Below, piece after piece: positions 7,396 through 15,317 of a DNA stretch of 21,347 nt. The notes below the pieces were generated by a model. It made no database searches and was not told where the DNA came from. It worked only from the letters and a program-made list of their open reading frames with translations. Made by a program: the position numbers and the translations under genes. Origin of the DNA: Coriobacteriia bacterium (GTDB taxonomy: Bacteria; Actinomycetota; Coriobacteriia; Anaerosomatales; PALSA-660); assembly GCA_030652345.1 (NCBI GenBank), contig JAUSAU010000056.1, forward strand, positions 1-21,347, given 5' to 3'. The stretch's first letter is position 1. Each line of letters opens with the position of its first letter.

Positions 7396-9261
7396 ATGAC
7401 ACGCACTGACGACTCCGGTCGAGACTCACACCCGCGGCGCCGCTCAGGCGCCGCGTCCCACGCTTCGCCCCTGCAGCGACGCGCATATCTCGTCGCCGCC
7501 GTGGGCGTCGGCGTCCTGGTCGTGCTGACGCTGGCCGACATCGCGTTCTGGAACGGGCGCATCTACGCCGGCGTCCGTATCGGTGCGGTCCCCGTCGGCT
7601 CGATGAGCCTGATCCAGGCCGAAGCGACGGTGGACCGCGAGTCGGTCAAGCGTCTGTCCAGGCCGGTGACCGCGACGCACGGAGCGAAGGTCTGGACGAT
7701 GGCGGCGGGTGACGTCGGAGCGAAGATCGATTCAAGCGGGAGCGTCGAGCGCGCGATGGCCGTCGGTCGCACCGGTTCGGTCTGGCGCCGCGTCTCCGAG
7801 CGCTTCGCCGGCATGTTCGGCGGCATCGATATCGCCGCGAAGGTGGACGGAGACCCCGCGAAGATCGAGTCCGTCCTCGACGGCATCGCCGAGGTCGTCA
7901 ACGCCCCCTCCAAAAGCGCGACGGTCGCGATCGAGAGCGGTGTGGCGAGCCTCGTCAAGGCCGAGATCGGCATCGCCGTGAACCGCGCACGTACGCGGGC
8001 GGCTCTGCTCGCGGCGTTCCTGTCCGATGGTCACGATGTCCGTGTCGCCGTCGGGCCCGCTCCCGTCGCCGTCTCAGACGCTGACGCGGCGCAGGCACTC
8101 GAGGACGCGAAGAAGCTCGTCGCCGGGCCCGCCACCGTCGAGTACAAGGGCACGACGTTCAATGTCGCGAGACAGGATGTCGCGAGGTGGGTCGCCTTCA
8201 GGGCCGACCCCGCGCCGGGATCCTCCGCGACGGCATCGGGTACGTCCGACGCGATCGAGCGGCGGATCCTGGTCGCTTACTACGAGCCGGCACGGATCGG
8301 GGTCTCGATCATCCCGTTCGTGGGCGGCATCGGACGCCCCGCGCGCGATGCTCAGTTCGTCGCGGCCTCCGGGCGTGTGACCATCAAGCCGTCGCAGTCC
8401 GGGATAGGCCCCGATCTCGCCGCGCTCTCGCACGACCTGGGCGCAGCGGCGCTCGCCGGCACGCGACGCACGGCCGTGATGCGACTCGGCGTCAGGCAGC
8501 CGAAGCTCACGACCGAGCAGGCCCGCGCGATGGGGATCACGGATCGCATCAGCACCTACACGACGACGTTCGCTCCGGGGAACAAGCCCCGCGTGAACAA
8601 CATCAAACTGCTCTCCGCGACGCTGGACAACAAGCTCATCCCGCCGGGGGGCACCTTCAGCTTCAACAAGTCGGCGGGCGAGCGCACGGCAGGCAAGGGG
8701 TATCAGGAGGCGCCGGCCATCGTCAACGGCAAGCTGGTCCCGCAGCTGGGCGGGGGAGTCTGCCAGGTCGGCACGACGATCTTCAACACGGTCTTCTTCT
8801 CCGGCCTGCCGATCCTCGAGCGCCGCAACCACTCGTTCTTCATCAGCCACTACCCCAAGGGCCGGGACTGCACGGTGTCGTGGGGCGGGCCGGACTTCAA
8901 GTTCAAGAACGACACCGCCAACTGGATCCTCATCCGTACAGACTGCACGAGCGGCTCGCTCACGGTCGCCCTGTACGGCACCGACCCGGGATACGACGTC
9001 GAATACACGACGAGCGACTTCACCGACATCCGACCGTATCCCGTGCAGGAGATCAAGGACCCCACGCTGATGAAGGGCGCCCGCCTCACCGAGGACGGCG
9101 GCGTCGAGGGCGGGAAGGTCACCGTCGTCCGCACGGTCTACAAGGCCGGGCAGGTAGTGCGGACCGACACCTTCGTGTCACACTACAAGCCCAAAGAAGA
9201 GGTCGTGCGCGTGGGGACGAAGGCTGCCAGCAAGCCGGGGACGAGCACCGCGGGTCCGTAG
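7396..9261 (+). CDS. Membrane-anchored VanW-domain protein with C-terminal G5-like domain
   Basis: A 621-residue envelope protein. A basic N-terminus precedes one membrane helix at about 31-52 (YLVAAVGVGVLVVLTLADIA), so the rest faces outside. The long middle region resembles putative peptidoglycan-binding repeats found before VanW domains. The VanW domain spans about 398-530, with conserved blocks PPGGTFSFN, GGGVCQVGTTIFN and ERRNHSF. The C-terminal block about 545-612 (KDPTLMKGARLTEDGG, then VVRVGTK) looks like a G5 domain. The VanW reaction is unknown; it is named from vancomycin-resistance clusters, but most chromosomal copies have no resistance link. GGGAAGGG lies a few bases before ATG 7396. 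A cell-wall role is inferred from the domains. Confidence 0.88.
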   Translation: MTRTDDSGRDSHPRRRSGAASHASPLQRRAYLVAAVGVGVLVVLTLADIAFWNGRIYAGVRIGAVPVGSMSLIQAEATVDRESVKRLSRPVTATHGAKVWTMAAGDVGAKIDSSGSVERAMAVGRTGSVWRRVSERFAGMFGGIDIAAKVDGDPAKIESVLDGIAEVVNAPSKSATVAIESGVASLVKAEIGIAVNRARTRAALLAAFLSDGHDVRVAVGPAPVAVSDADAAQALEDAKKLVAGPATVEYKGTTFNVARQDVARWVAFRADPAPGSSATASGTSDAIERRILVAYYEPARIGVSIIPFVGGIGRPARDAQFVAASGRVTIKPSQSGIGPDLAALSHDLGAAALAGTRRTAVMRLGVRQPKLTTEQARAMGITDRISTYTTTFAPGNKPRVNNIKLLSATLDNKLIPPGGTFSFNKSAGERTAGKGYQEAPAIVNGKLVPQLGGGVCQVGTTIFNTVFFSGLPILERRNHSFFISHYPKGRDCTVSWGGPDFKFKNDTANWILIRTDCTSGSLTVALYGTDPGYDVEYTTSDFTDIRPYPVQEIKDPTLMKGARLTEDGGVEGGKVTVVRTVYKAGQVVRTDTFVSHYKPKEEVVRVGTKAASKPGTSTAGP

Positions 9262-9328
9262 GCGCCTTGAGGGAGCCACTCCGGGTCCGGCACGCGACGG
9301 CCGTGACAACCGGGGGTGACGACGCACC

Positions 9329-10630
9329 GTGTTCCAGCCGGAACTCGAGTCCATGTCTCGCGAGGCGCTCGAGCGTCTCCAACTCGCACGCTTGCGGACC
9401 GCACTCGCGCGTGTCTACGTCAACGTGCCGCTCTATCGCCGCAAGTTCGATGAGGCGGGCTTCCGACCCGAGATGGTCGAGACGCTCGCTGATCTGAGCC
9501 GCGTGCCGTTCACCGTGAAGGACGACCTGCGCCAGTGCTATCCGTATGACATGTTCGCGGTCCCGCTGCGGGACATCGTGCGGGTCCACTCATCATCAGG
9601 CACGACGGGCCAGGTCTCGGTGGTCGGGTACACCAGGGGCGACATCGACCGCTGGAGCGACCTGATGGCGCGCACGTTCGCCTGTGCCGGCGCTACGGCC
9701 GATGACGTCGTGCACGTCGCCTACGGGTACGGACTGTTCACCGGCGGGCTCGGCGCCCACTACGGTTCAGAGCGCCTCGGCGCCCTCACTATCCCGGTCT
9801 CCGGCGGGAATACCCAGCGGCAGGTCCAGATCATCAAGGACTTCGGGGTCACCGTGCTCGCGTGCACGCCGAGTTACGCGCTCCTGATCGCCGAGACGGC
9901 GGCGGAGATGGGCATCGACATCAAGTCGCTGCCGCTGCGCGTCGGCGTCTTCGGCGCCGAGCCGTGGAGCGAGGCGATGCGCGACCAGATCGAGGCCGCG
10001 CTCGGCATCAAGGCGATCGACATCTACGGACTGTCGGAGGTCATGGGCCCCGGCGTGGCGTCCGAGTGTCTCCACGGCGGGGGACTGCACGTCTTCGAGG
10101 ATCACTTCCTCGTCGAGATCGTCGATCCGGACACCTTCGAGCCCCTGCCCGACGGCGAGACGGGTGAGGTCGTCTTCACGACGCTGACGAAGGAGGGCAT
10201 CCCCGTCATCCGCTACCGGACCCGGGACATCAGCCGCATCGTCCCGGGCGATTGCGCCTGCGGACGGACGTTCCGCAAGTTGCAGCGCGTCACCGGACGC
10301 ACCGACGACATGCTCATCATCCGCGGCGTGAACGTCTACCCGAGCCAGATCGAGCAGGTGCTCATGGGCATCCCGGGCGTGGCGCCGCACTATCAGGTCG
10401 TGCTCACGAAGCGCGGCTCGATGGATCACGTCGAGGTGCACGTCGAAGTGGGCCCGGATATCGAGTTCGACGAGATCAAGGGGCTCGAGAGGCTTCAGAA
10501 GCGGGTCGCGGGCGCCATCGCCGGCACGCTCGCGGTGAGCGTCGCGGTCAGGCTGGTGGAGCCGCGGTCGATCCAGCGCAGCGAGGGTAAGGCCAAGCGT
10601 GTCGTCGACCGACGCAACGAAGGGGAGTGA
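9329..10630 (+). CDS. paaK: Phenylacetate-CoA ligase family (PaaK-like) adenylating enzyme
   Basis: A 433-residue adenylate-forming enzyme that would activate an aryl or other carboxylic acid to its CoA thioester with ATP. The phosphate-binding loop is SSGTTGQ at 89-95, the aromatic/AMP motif is IYGLSEVMGPG near 232, and the hinge and C-terminal domain start at RTDDMLIIRGVNVYP near 323. Length and order match PaaK. The GTG start at 9329 reads VFQPELESMSREALERLQ, matching the usual N-terminus; the ribosome site is modest (GGGGGTGA). It overlaps the upstream end of the ACT gene region, a pairing common in anaerobes that oxidise aromatic amino acids through indolepyruvate ferredoxin oxidoreductase. 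That enzyme is not in the window, so the substrate (phenylacetate, indoleacetate or other) is open. Confidence 0.9.
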   Translation: MFQPELESMSREALERLQLARLRTALARVYVNVPLYRRKFDEAGFRPEMVETLADLSRVPFTVKDDLRQCYPYDMFAVPLRDIVRVHSSSGTTGQVSVVGYTRGDIDRWSDLMARTFACAGATADDVVHVAYGYGLFTGGLGAHYGSERLGALTIPVSGGNTQRQVQIIKDFGVTVLACTPSYALLIAETAAEMGIDIKSLPLRVGVFGAEPWSEAMRDQIEAALGIKAIDIYGLSEVMGPGVASECLHGGGLHVFEDHFLVEIVDPDTFEPLPDGETGEVVFTTLTKEGIPVIRYRTRDISRIVPGDCACGRTFRKLQRVTGRTDDMLIIRGVNVYPSQIEQVLMGIPGVAPHYQVVLTKRGSMDHVEVHVEVGPDIEFDEIKGLERLQKRVAGAIAGTLAVSVAVRLVEPRSIQRSEGKAKRVVDRRNEGE

Positions 10631-10638
10631 GGTCCACG

Positions 10639-11076
10639 ATGATCGAGCAGCTCTCGGTCTTCCTCGAGAACGAACAGGGGAGACTCGCCCGTATGTGCCG
10701 CGTTCTCGGTGACGGCGGCTTCAACATGCACGCGCTGGTCGTGGCGGATACGAGCGACTACGGCGTCGCACGGGTGATCTGCGATCGCCCGCACGGTGCG
10801 CGGCACGCTCTTGAGAACGAGGGATTCGCGGTGTCACTGACCAGGGTCATCGCCGTCGAGATCCCGGACACCCCCGGTGGCCTGGCATCGCTGCTCGAGA
10901 CCCTGGGCGATGAGGGCGTCAACGTGGAGTATCTGTACTGCTATGTCCGCCCCGACGCCGCTGCGGCCGTCGACATCTTCCGCGTGGAGGATCCCGGCAG
11001 GGCGGCCGCGGTCCTCGACGCCGCCGGCATCACGCTCGTCGGCGCCGAGCGGGTCTATGAGCCCGACGCTCTGTAG
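10639..11076 (+). CDS. Tandem ACT-domain protein
   Basis: A 145-residue protein made of two ACT domains and nothing else: IEQLSVFLENEQGRLARMCRVL at the N-terminus and VIAVEIPDTPGGLASLLETL from about residue 73. ACT domains bind amino acids or similar small ligands and regulate enzymes. No enzymatic domain is attached. The partner is probably the adjacent CoA ligase, to which it is closely coupled. ATG 10639 has GAGG with 6 nt spacing; a GTG at 10627 overlapping the ligase stop is possible but would place its ribosome site too close. A hairpin terminator follows 29 bp after the stop codon. Ligand unknown, plausibly an aromatic amino acid. Confidence 0.85.
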   Translation: MIEQLSVFLENEQGRLARMCRVLGDGGFNMHALVVADTSDYGVARVICDRPHGARHALENEGFAVSLTRVIAVEIPDTPGGLASLLETLGDEGVNVEYLYCYVRPDAAAAVDIFRVEDPGRAAAVLDAAGITLVGAERVYEPDAL

Positions 11077-11105
11077 CCGCGGGCGAGGTCAGGCCGATTC
11101 GTGCA

Positions 11106-11130
11106 GAAGGGCGCCCACCGGGCGCCCTTC
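11106..11130. terminator. Bidirectional hairpin terminator between convergent operons
   Basis: GAAGGGCGCCC, loop ACC, GGGCGCCCTTC: a perfect 11-bp stem placed between the ACT gene (plus) and the degenerate GGDEF gene (minus). There is no long T-tract on either side, so it may be a non-canonical or Rho-assisted terminator. Position and symmetry suit both directions. Confidence 0.75.
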
Positions 11131-11157
11131 TCGACGTGTGTGGCTGTGTGTGAACGT

Positions 11158-11961
11158 CTACACCTGCGTGGCGGCGTCCGTTGCATCGATGGGCGCGATC
11201 TCGTCCAGCAGCTGTCCGAGCTCGGCGAGGTCCTCGGTCGCGCTCAGGACCCGGGCGGTGATCGAGTCGTCCTTGGCGCCGAGCACGTCGCGCACGCCCG
11301 CTCGCACGCGCGCTGACGCCACGTGTGCCCCGTCCTTGGGCGTGTGCGGCAGCAGCAGGATGAAGCGGCCGTCATCGAGGCGCCCGACGTCATCGACGAG
11401 ACGCACATCGTTGCGGATATGGTCGGCGACCGCCCTGACGAGAGCCCCGGCGCGGCTCGGACGCAGGTCCGAGGTGAGGCACGGCGCCATCTCGATGACG
11501 ACGATGGAGAACGGCGTCTGATAGCGCTGGAACGAGCTGAAGCTGTTGCGCATGAGGGAGCCGAAGAACTTCTGGTTGTAGACCCGGCTGTGCTCATCGA
11601 TGGAGCAACTGTCCTCAAGACGCGCGAAGAAGTACTTGATGCGTCCGCACAGCTCGCCGCCCACGATGCCGACCAGGCCGTATGTCGCCGACCGGACGAG
11701 GACGAGCTGGATGATGTCGGACGTCGCGCCCGAGTCCATGTACTGCACCCGCATGAGCATGTAGGCGATCGTCGCACCGATGGCGGCGATCAGGCCTCCC
11801 TTGCGGCCCCAGTGAACGGCTCCGACCAGGACTATGAGCAGCAGCACCTGTGCGATGAGTTCGGTGATGTCGGGCGAGGGGCGCAACGCCATGACGATCG
11901 TCGCGAGGATCGCGGCCGCTCCCACACCGATCGTCAGCTGCTCGAAACGTGCGTACTTCAC
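11158..11961 (-). CDS. Membrane protein with degenerate GGDEF domain
   Basis: A 267-residue protein with three or four membrane helices in residues 8-105 (for example LTIGVGAAAILATIVMAL and IAQVLLLIVLVGAV), then a GGDEF-fold domain from about 119. The fold is recognised from IDEHSRVYNQKFFGSLM, the usual entry, and from RLDDGRFILLLPHT, which aligns with RYGGDEFxLLLPxT. The catalytic GGDEF is DDGRF at 196-200, and the metal-binding Asp region reads VIEMAP. It is therefore unlikely to make c-di-GMP; it could be a sensor, scaffold or nucleotide binder. GTG start at 11961 has GGAGG 7 nt upstream. It follows the pseudopilin gene by 27 bp on the same strand, so the two are probably co-transcribed. 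Confidence 0.8.
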   Translation of the reverse strand: MKYARFEQLTIGVGAAAILATIVMALRPSPDITELIAQVLLLIVLVGAVHWGRKGGLIAAIGATIAYMLMRVQYMDSGATSDIIQLVLVRSATYGLVGIVGGELCGRIKYFFARLEDSCSIDEHSRVYNQKFFGSLMRNSFSSFQRYQTPFSIVVIEMAPCLTSDLRPSRAGALVRAVADHIRNDVRLVDDVGRLDDGRFILLLPHTPKDGAHVASARVRAGVRDVLGAKDDSITARVLSATEDLAELGQLLDEIAPIDATDAATQV

Positions 11962-11968
11962 GTCCGCT

Positions 11969-11980
11969 CCTCCCGGGAGG
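11969..11980. repeat. 12-bp perfect palindrome over the ribosome site of the GGDEF-like gene
   Basis: CCTCCCGGGAGG is a perfect palindrome whose GGGAGG half is the Shine-Dalgarno sequence for the GTG at 11961. The other half could pair with it and mask it, though the 4-bp stem left after looping is short. It lies in the 27-bp gap after the pilin gene. Confidence 0.35.
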
Positions 11981-11988
11981 GTGGGTGT

Positions 11989-12336
11989 CTACGGTGTCTG
12001 ATGGTTCGGATTGGGGCAGGCGAGCGAACCCGTCGCAGGGTCGTAGGTGAAGTCAGCGGCCGTCGAGACGCACGTCGCGTAGCCGCTGCCCCATTTGACG
12101 CGGTCATGGATCGTCTCGAGGTCGGGTGGGAAGTCTCCCTGATGCTCGACCTCCCAGGACAGGATCGCGGAGCGCATGGTGCGCTGGTTCTGGAGGCACG
12201 TCATCCTCCGCGAGGCGTCGACGCTGACGACGAACGATGCGACGGCGACGAGTACGAGGATCGCCATGATCGCGACGACCGTCACGACCTCGATCAAGGT
12301 GAAGCCGTCGTCCTCGCGCATGACCCTGTTCTTCAT
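11989..12336 (-). CDS. Type IV pilin-like / pseudopilin protein
   Basis: A 115-residue protein with a textbook class III signal: short basic leader MKNRVMREDDG, cleavage between G11 and F12, then FTLIEVVTVVAIMAILVLVAVASF with the conserved Glu at mature position 5. A prepilin peptidase would process it to a membrane-embedded subunit. The small globular part has three cysteines (47, 89, 107) and ends FTYDPATGSLACPNPNH, a C-terminal pattern seen in short pseudopilins of Gram-positive competence or type IV systems. ATG 12336 has GGGGAG 5 nt upstream. No pilus assembly ATPase, peptidase or other pilin is in the window, so it may serve a system encoded elsewhere. Its operon partner is the degenerate GGDEF protein. 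Confidence 0.9.
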   Translation of the reverse strand: MKNRVMREDDGFTLIEVVTVVAIMAILVLVAVASFVVSVDASRRMTCLQNQRTMRSAILSWEVEHQGDFPPDLETIHDRVKWGSGYATCVSTAADFTYDPATGSLACPNPNHQTP

Positions 12337-12366
12337 GTACTCTCCCCGTCGCCCCACGCTGGTGTG

Positions 12367-12395
12367 AGTATACCGAGCATGCCGCGCCGCGTCAT
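12367..12395 (-). promoter_or_regulatory. Promoter of the pilin operon
   Basis: On the minus strand, TATACT (12372 down to 12367) is preceded by a 17-nt spacer and ATGACG (12395 down to 12390), which matches four of six -35 positions. This gives a 5' leader of about 25 nt for the pilin gene. Confidence 0.6.
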
Positions 12396-12413
12396 CGGTG
12401 CTGTCCGAGCGGC

Positions 12414-12419
12414 TATACT
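12414..12419 (+). promoter_or_regulatory. -10 element of the D,D-carboxypeptidase gene
   Basis: TATACT matches five of six -10 positions, 67 bp before the GTG at 12487. At 17-bp spacing the -35 position is GTCATC, a poor match, and it falls on the same bases as the -35 of the divergent pilin promoter. Confidence 0.45.
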
Positions 12420-12486
12420 GGCCCGGTCGCGGTCCCCGAGGCGGCGATCCGCGCGACCTGCAGCCTGCGAATGCGAAGCCCACGCC

Positions 12487-13695
12487 GTGAACCGTGTACT
12501 CACCTCGATGCTCAGAGCGGGCGCCCTGGCGCTCGTCGTGGCCGTGTGCGCCGCGACGCCGGTCTTCGCGGCCGTACTCGATGCCGACTTCATCGGCGGC
12601 ACCAGGGTCGCCGACCGACCCGGGTTGCGGGCCGGCGCTCCCGACCTGTACGTACCGTCCGGAGTCCTGGCGACGCTCGATGGCCGTGAGTTGTGGGCGC
12701 GGGACCCCGAGACACGGCGCGCCATGGCGTCGACCACGAAGATCATGACGGCCATCGTCGTGCTCGAGCAGGCGAACCTCGACGAGGATGTCACCGTCGA
12801 CCGCGTCGCCCCCACCGTCGGCGAGTCGGGGATGGGACTCATCCCGGGTGAGGTGTTCACGGTCCGTGAGCTGCTGGAGGGCGTGCTGATCCAGTCAGGC
12901 AACGATGCGGCCACGATGCTGGCCGAGCACGTGGGCGGTACCGTCCCCGGTTTCGTGAAGCTGATGAACGCCAAGGCGGCGCAGCTCGATATGCCCAACA
13001 CGCGGTACAAGAACGCGCACGGTCTCGACGTGCCCGGGCACTACACGTCTGCGGAGGACCTGACCACCGCCGCCCGCTACGCGATGCGCATGCCGGAGTT
13101 CCGGCGCATGGTCGGCACCTACAAGAAGAAGGTGCGCTCCGATAAGTACACGCATACGCTCACGAGCCACAACGTGCTGCTCAAGACGTACAAGGGCGCC
13201 GAGGGCATAAAGACCGGCTGGACCGACGAGGCGGGCTACTGTGTCGTTGTGGCGGCCAAGCGCGGCCAGGTGGAGCTGATCGGAACGATCATGGGCGCGG
13301 CGAGTGAGGGCGGGCGAGCGGCCCAGGCCAAGCGGCTCCTCGATTGGGGCTTCGCGCACTACAAGCCCGTCACCGTCGTCACCGTTGGAGAGCCTGCCGG
13401 CCGCGTACGTGTCTCCGACTACCTGGAGCGCACAGTCGCGGCGCGCACCGCCGAGACGACGACGATGCCGGTGTTCGACCTCGCCGGGCCGCTGCGACGG
13501 CGCATCGAACTCCGCGCTGATGTCCCGGCCCCGGTGAAGGTCGGCGACACGCTCGGTACCATGACGGTCTTCCAGGGTGACCGGATGCTGGTGCAGCTCC
13601 CGGTCGTCGCTGCCGCGGACGTCCCGGTCCCGACGCTGTGGCAACGCACTGTGTTCTTCTTCACGCGTCTGTGGAGGGGTATCTTCGGAGGGTGA
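12487..13695 (+). CDS. D-alanyl-D-alanine carboxypeptidase (PBP5/DacF-like, peptidase S11)
   Basis: A 402-residue secreted penicillin-binding protein that trims terminal D-alanine from peptidoglycan stem peptides. It has a signal peptide (LRAGALALVVAVCAATPVFA, cleavage after A28 or nearby). All three active-site motifs are present: STTK at 82-85 with the nucleophile Ser, SGN at 137-139 and KTG near 242. A C-terminal PBP5-type beta domain follows (about 290-375). The last 20 residues (LWQRTVFFFTRLWRGIFGG) look like an amphipathic membrane anchor. GTG 12487 gives a signal peptide with a basic start, but its ribosome site is weak; ATG 12508 is an alternative that shortens it. It diverges from the pilin operon. 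No clear promoter separates it from gcvT, so read-through is possible. Confidence 0.93.
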   Translation: MNRVLTSMLRAGALALVVAVCAATPVFAAVLDADFIGGTRVADRPGLRAGAPDLYVPSGVLATLDGRELWARDPETRRAMASTTKIMTAIVVLEQANLDEDVTVDRVAPTVGESGMGLIPGEVFTVRELLEGVLIQSGNDAATMLAEHVGGTVPGFVKLMNAKAAQLDMPNTRYKNAHGLDVPGHYTSAEDLTTAARYAMRMPEFRRMVGTYKKKVRSDKYTHTLTSHNVLLKTYKGAEGIKTGWTDEAGYCVVVAAKRGQVELIGTIMGAASEGGRAAQAKRLLDWGFAHYKPVTVVTVGEPAGRVRVSDYLERTVAARTAETTTMPVFDLAGPLRRRIELRADVPAPVKVGDTLGTMTVFQGDRMLVQLPVVAAADVPVPTLWQRTVFFFTRLWRGIFGG

Positions 13696-13774
13696 CCATC
13701 GCGTCCACATCGACGTCGTGGTCTCCGCGCAAGGATCCGACCGCAACTTCCCGCATCGAAAGGGGATGACCCGC

Positions 13775-14875
13775 ATGTCCGAGGCGTTGCTTCGCACGCC
13801 GCTGTTCGACGAGCATGTCGCTCTGGGGGCCAGGATGGTGCCGTTCGCCGGTTACGAGATGCCGGTGCAGTACGCCGGCATCATCGACGAGCACCGCGCC
13901 GTGCGCACGCAGGCCGGCATCTTCGACGTCTGCCACATGGCCGAGTTCCGCGTCTTCGGCTTCGGCGCTTTAGACGCGCTGCAGAAGCTCGTCACCAACG
14001 ACCTCCACAAGATCGACGAGATCGGTAAGGCGCTCTACACCGTGATGTGCGACGAGTCCGGTGGAGTCATCGACGACCTGATCGTCTACCACACCGGCGA
14101 CATCGAGTACCTCATCGTCGCCAACGCCTCGAACCGCGCCGCGGATGTCGAGTGGATCACCGCGCACCTGCCCGAGGCGATCGAGTTCGCGGACGAGTCC
14201 GACCGCACCGGGCTGATCGCTTTGCAGGGTCCCGAGGCGGTCCGAATCATCACGGAACTCGCCGGCGTGGAACCGCCGGCACGCTTCCACATAGCCGAAG
14301 CCACGCTGGACGGTTCGATCCCGGTCCTGCTCGCGCGCACCGGCTACACGGGCGAGGACGGCGTGGAGATCATGTGCCACGAGTCGCAGGCCGCCGCCGT
14401 GTGGCGCCTCCTGCTGAGCTTCGCCGAGGTCATGCCGTGCGGTCTCGGGGCGCGCGACACGCTGCGGCTCGAGATGGGCTATCCCTTGCACGGGTCGGAC
14501 ATGGACCGCACGACCGACCCGATCAGCGCCGGGCTCGGGTGGGTCGTCTCGTTGCCGAAGGGCGAGTTCGTCGGCCGCGACGTCATCGCTCCGATCAAGG
14601 CTGCGGGCGCCGCCCGTCGGCTCGTCGGTCTCATCGTGGCAGAGGGCATCCCGCGTCACGGTTTCCCCGTGTTGCGCGACGGTGTCGAGGTCGGTACTGT
14701 GGCAAGCGGCACCTTCTCGCCCACGCTCGAGCACGGTATCGCCACGGCGTACGTGCCGGCCGACTGCGCCGAGCTCGGGACGGTCCTCGAGATCGCCATC
14801 CGCCGCAAGACGGTTCTCGCGACGGTCGTGAAGATGCCGTTCGTGACGGAGACGTCACTCTCGGTCAAGAAGTAA
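13775..14875 (+). CDS. gcvT: Glycine cleavage system T protein (aminomethyltransferase)
   Basis: Transfers the methylene group from aminomethyl-lipoyl GcvH to tetrahydrofolate, releasing ammonia and giving 5,10-methylene-THF. At 366 residues it has normal length. Recognisable blocks are MVPFAGYEMPVQY, the folate-site region GGVIDDLIVYHTG (with the catalytic Asp), RTGYTGEDGVEI, and LGARDTLRLEMGYPLHGSDM. The usual FDVSHMGE reads FDVCHMAE, a mild change. ATG 13775 has AAGGGG 9 nt upstream; ATG 13766 abuts that site and is less likely. First gene of the glycine cleavage operon. The 79-bp gap before it is too short for a glycine riboswitch and shows no -10 element. Confidence 0.96.
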   Translation: MSEALLRTPLFDEHVALGARMVPFAGYEMPVQYAGIIDEHRAVRTQAGIFDVCHMAEFRVFGFGALDALQKLVTNDLHKIDEIGKALYTVMCDESGGVIDDLIVYHTGDIEYLIVANASNRAADVEWITAHLPEAIEFADESDRTGLIALQGPEAVRIITELAGVEPPARFHIAEATLDGSIPVLLARTGYTGEDGVEIMCHESQAAAVWRLLLSFAEVMPCGLGARDTLRLEMGYPLHGSDMDRTTDPISAGLGWVVSLPKGEFVGRDVIAPIKAAGAARRLVGLIVAEGIPRHGFPVLRDGVEVGTVASGTFSPTLEHGIATAYVPADCAELGTVLEIAIRRKTVLATVVKMPFVTETSLSVKK

Positions 14876-14882
14876 GGGAATC

Positions 14883-14900
14883 AGCGCCGTCCGCGGCGCT
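14883..14900 (+). repeat. Small intercistronic hairpin between gcvT and gcvH
   Basis: AGCGCCG, loop TCCG, CGGCGCT: a 7-bp perfect GC-rich stem starting 7 bp after the gcvT stop. No T-tract follows. It could stabilise the upstream mRNA segment or tune gcvH relative to gcvT. Chance is possible in such GC-rich DNA. Confidence 0.4.
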
Positions 14901-14929
14901 TCAAAGGATTCGAAGGGAGCGTTGCTGTC

Positions 14930-15313
14930 GTGTACCCCGCAGACCTGAAGTACGACAAGGAGCACGAATGGGTGCGTGTCGAGGGTGACACCGCCGTGAT
15001 CGGTATCTCGCACTTCGCGCAGGACCAGCTCGGCGAGGTCGTCTACGTGGACCTGCCGTCCGTCGGCGACGAACTGACCGCGGGCGAGACGTTCGGCGAG
15101 ATCGAGTCGGTCAAGTCCGTCTCCGAGCTCTACAGCCCGGTGACCGGCGAGATCGTCGAGGTCAACGACGACCTGGACAACGCTCCCGAGACCGTCAACT
15201 CCGACCCGTACGGCGAGGGCTGGATGGTCAAGATCAAGCTGGCCGACCCGTCCCAGGTCGACGCGATGATGTCCTCCGACGAGTACGAGTCCTTCGTCGC
15301 GAACGAGGCGTAG
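14930..15313 (+). CDS. gcvH: Glycine cleavage system H protein (lipoyl carrier)
   Basis: A 127-residue swinging-arm protein that carries the aminomethyl intermediate between P, T and L proteins. The lipoylated lysine is K62 within GEIESVKSVSELYSP. The N-terminus YPADLKYDKEHEWVRVEGD and the C-terminal GEGWMVKIK block are typical. The GTG start at 14930 has GGGAG about 10 nt upstream. It lies 54 bp after gcvT and 4 bp before gcvPA. Lipoyl attachment probably begins with the octanoyltransferase encoded at the end of this operon. Confidence 0.97.
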   Translation: MYPADLKYDKEHEWVRVEGDTAVIGISHFAQDQLGEVVYVDLPSVGDELTAGETFGEIESVKSVSELYSPVTGEIVEVNDDLDNAPETVNSDPYGEGWMVKIKLADPSQVDAMMSSDEYESFVANEA

Positions 15314-15317
15314 ATCC

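Noticed and set aside
8161..8190. Repeated ATGTCGCGAG motif inside the VanW gene.
   Set aside because: It encodes a repeated local peptide (NVAR, DVAR) and lies within coding sequence; no regulatory meaning is apparent.
7396..9261. VanW gene as a vancomycin-resistance determinant.
   Set aside because: No vanHAX ligase or vanRS genes are nearby; VanW-domain proteins are common in chromosomes without any resistance link.
11158..11961. Active diguanylate cyclase.
   Set aside because: The GGDEF residues are replaced by DDGRF and the metal-binding aspartate region is lost, so catalysis is unlikely.
11323..12486. Long plus-strand open frame running into the carboxypeptidase gene.
   Set aside because: It is antisense to the pilin and GGDEF-like genes, its translation looks like high-GC shadow sequence, and the signal peptide, SxxK motif and promoter place the real start at 12487.
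13696..13774. Possible glycine riboswitch before gcvT.
   Set aside because: The gap is 79 bp, too short for even one glycine aptamer with expression platform, and no aptamer core is visible.
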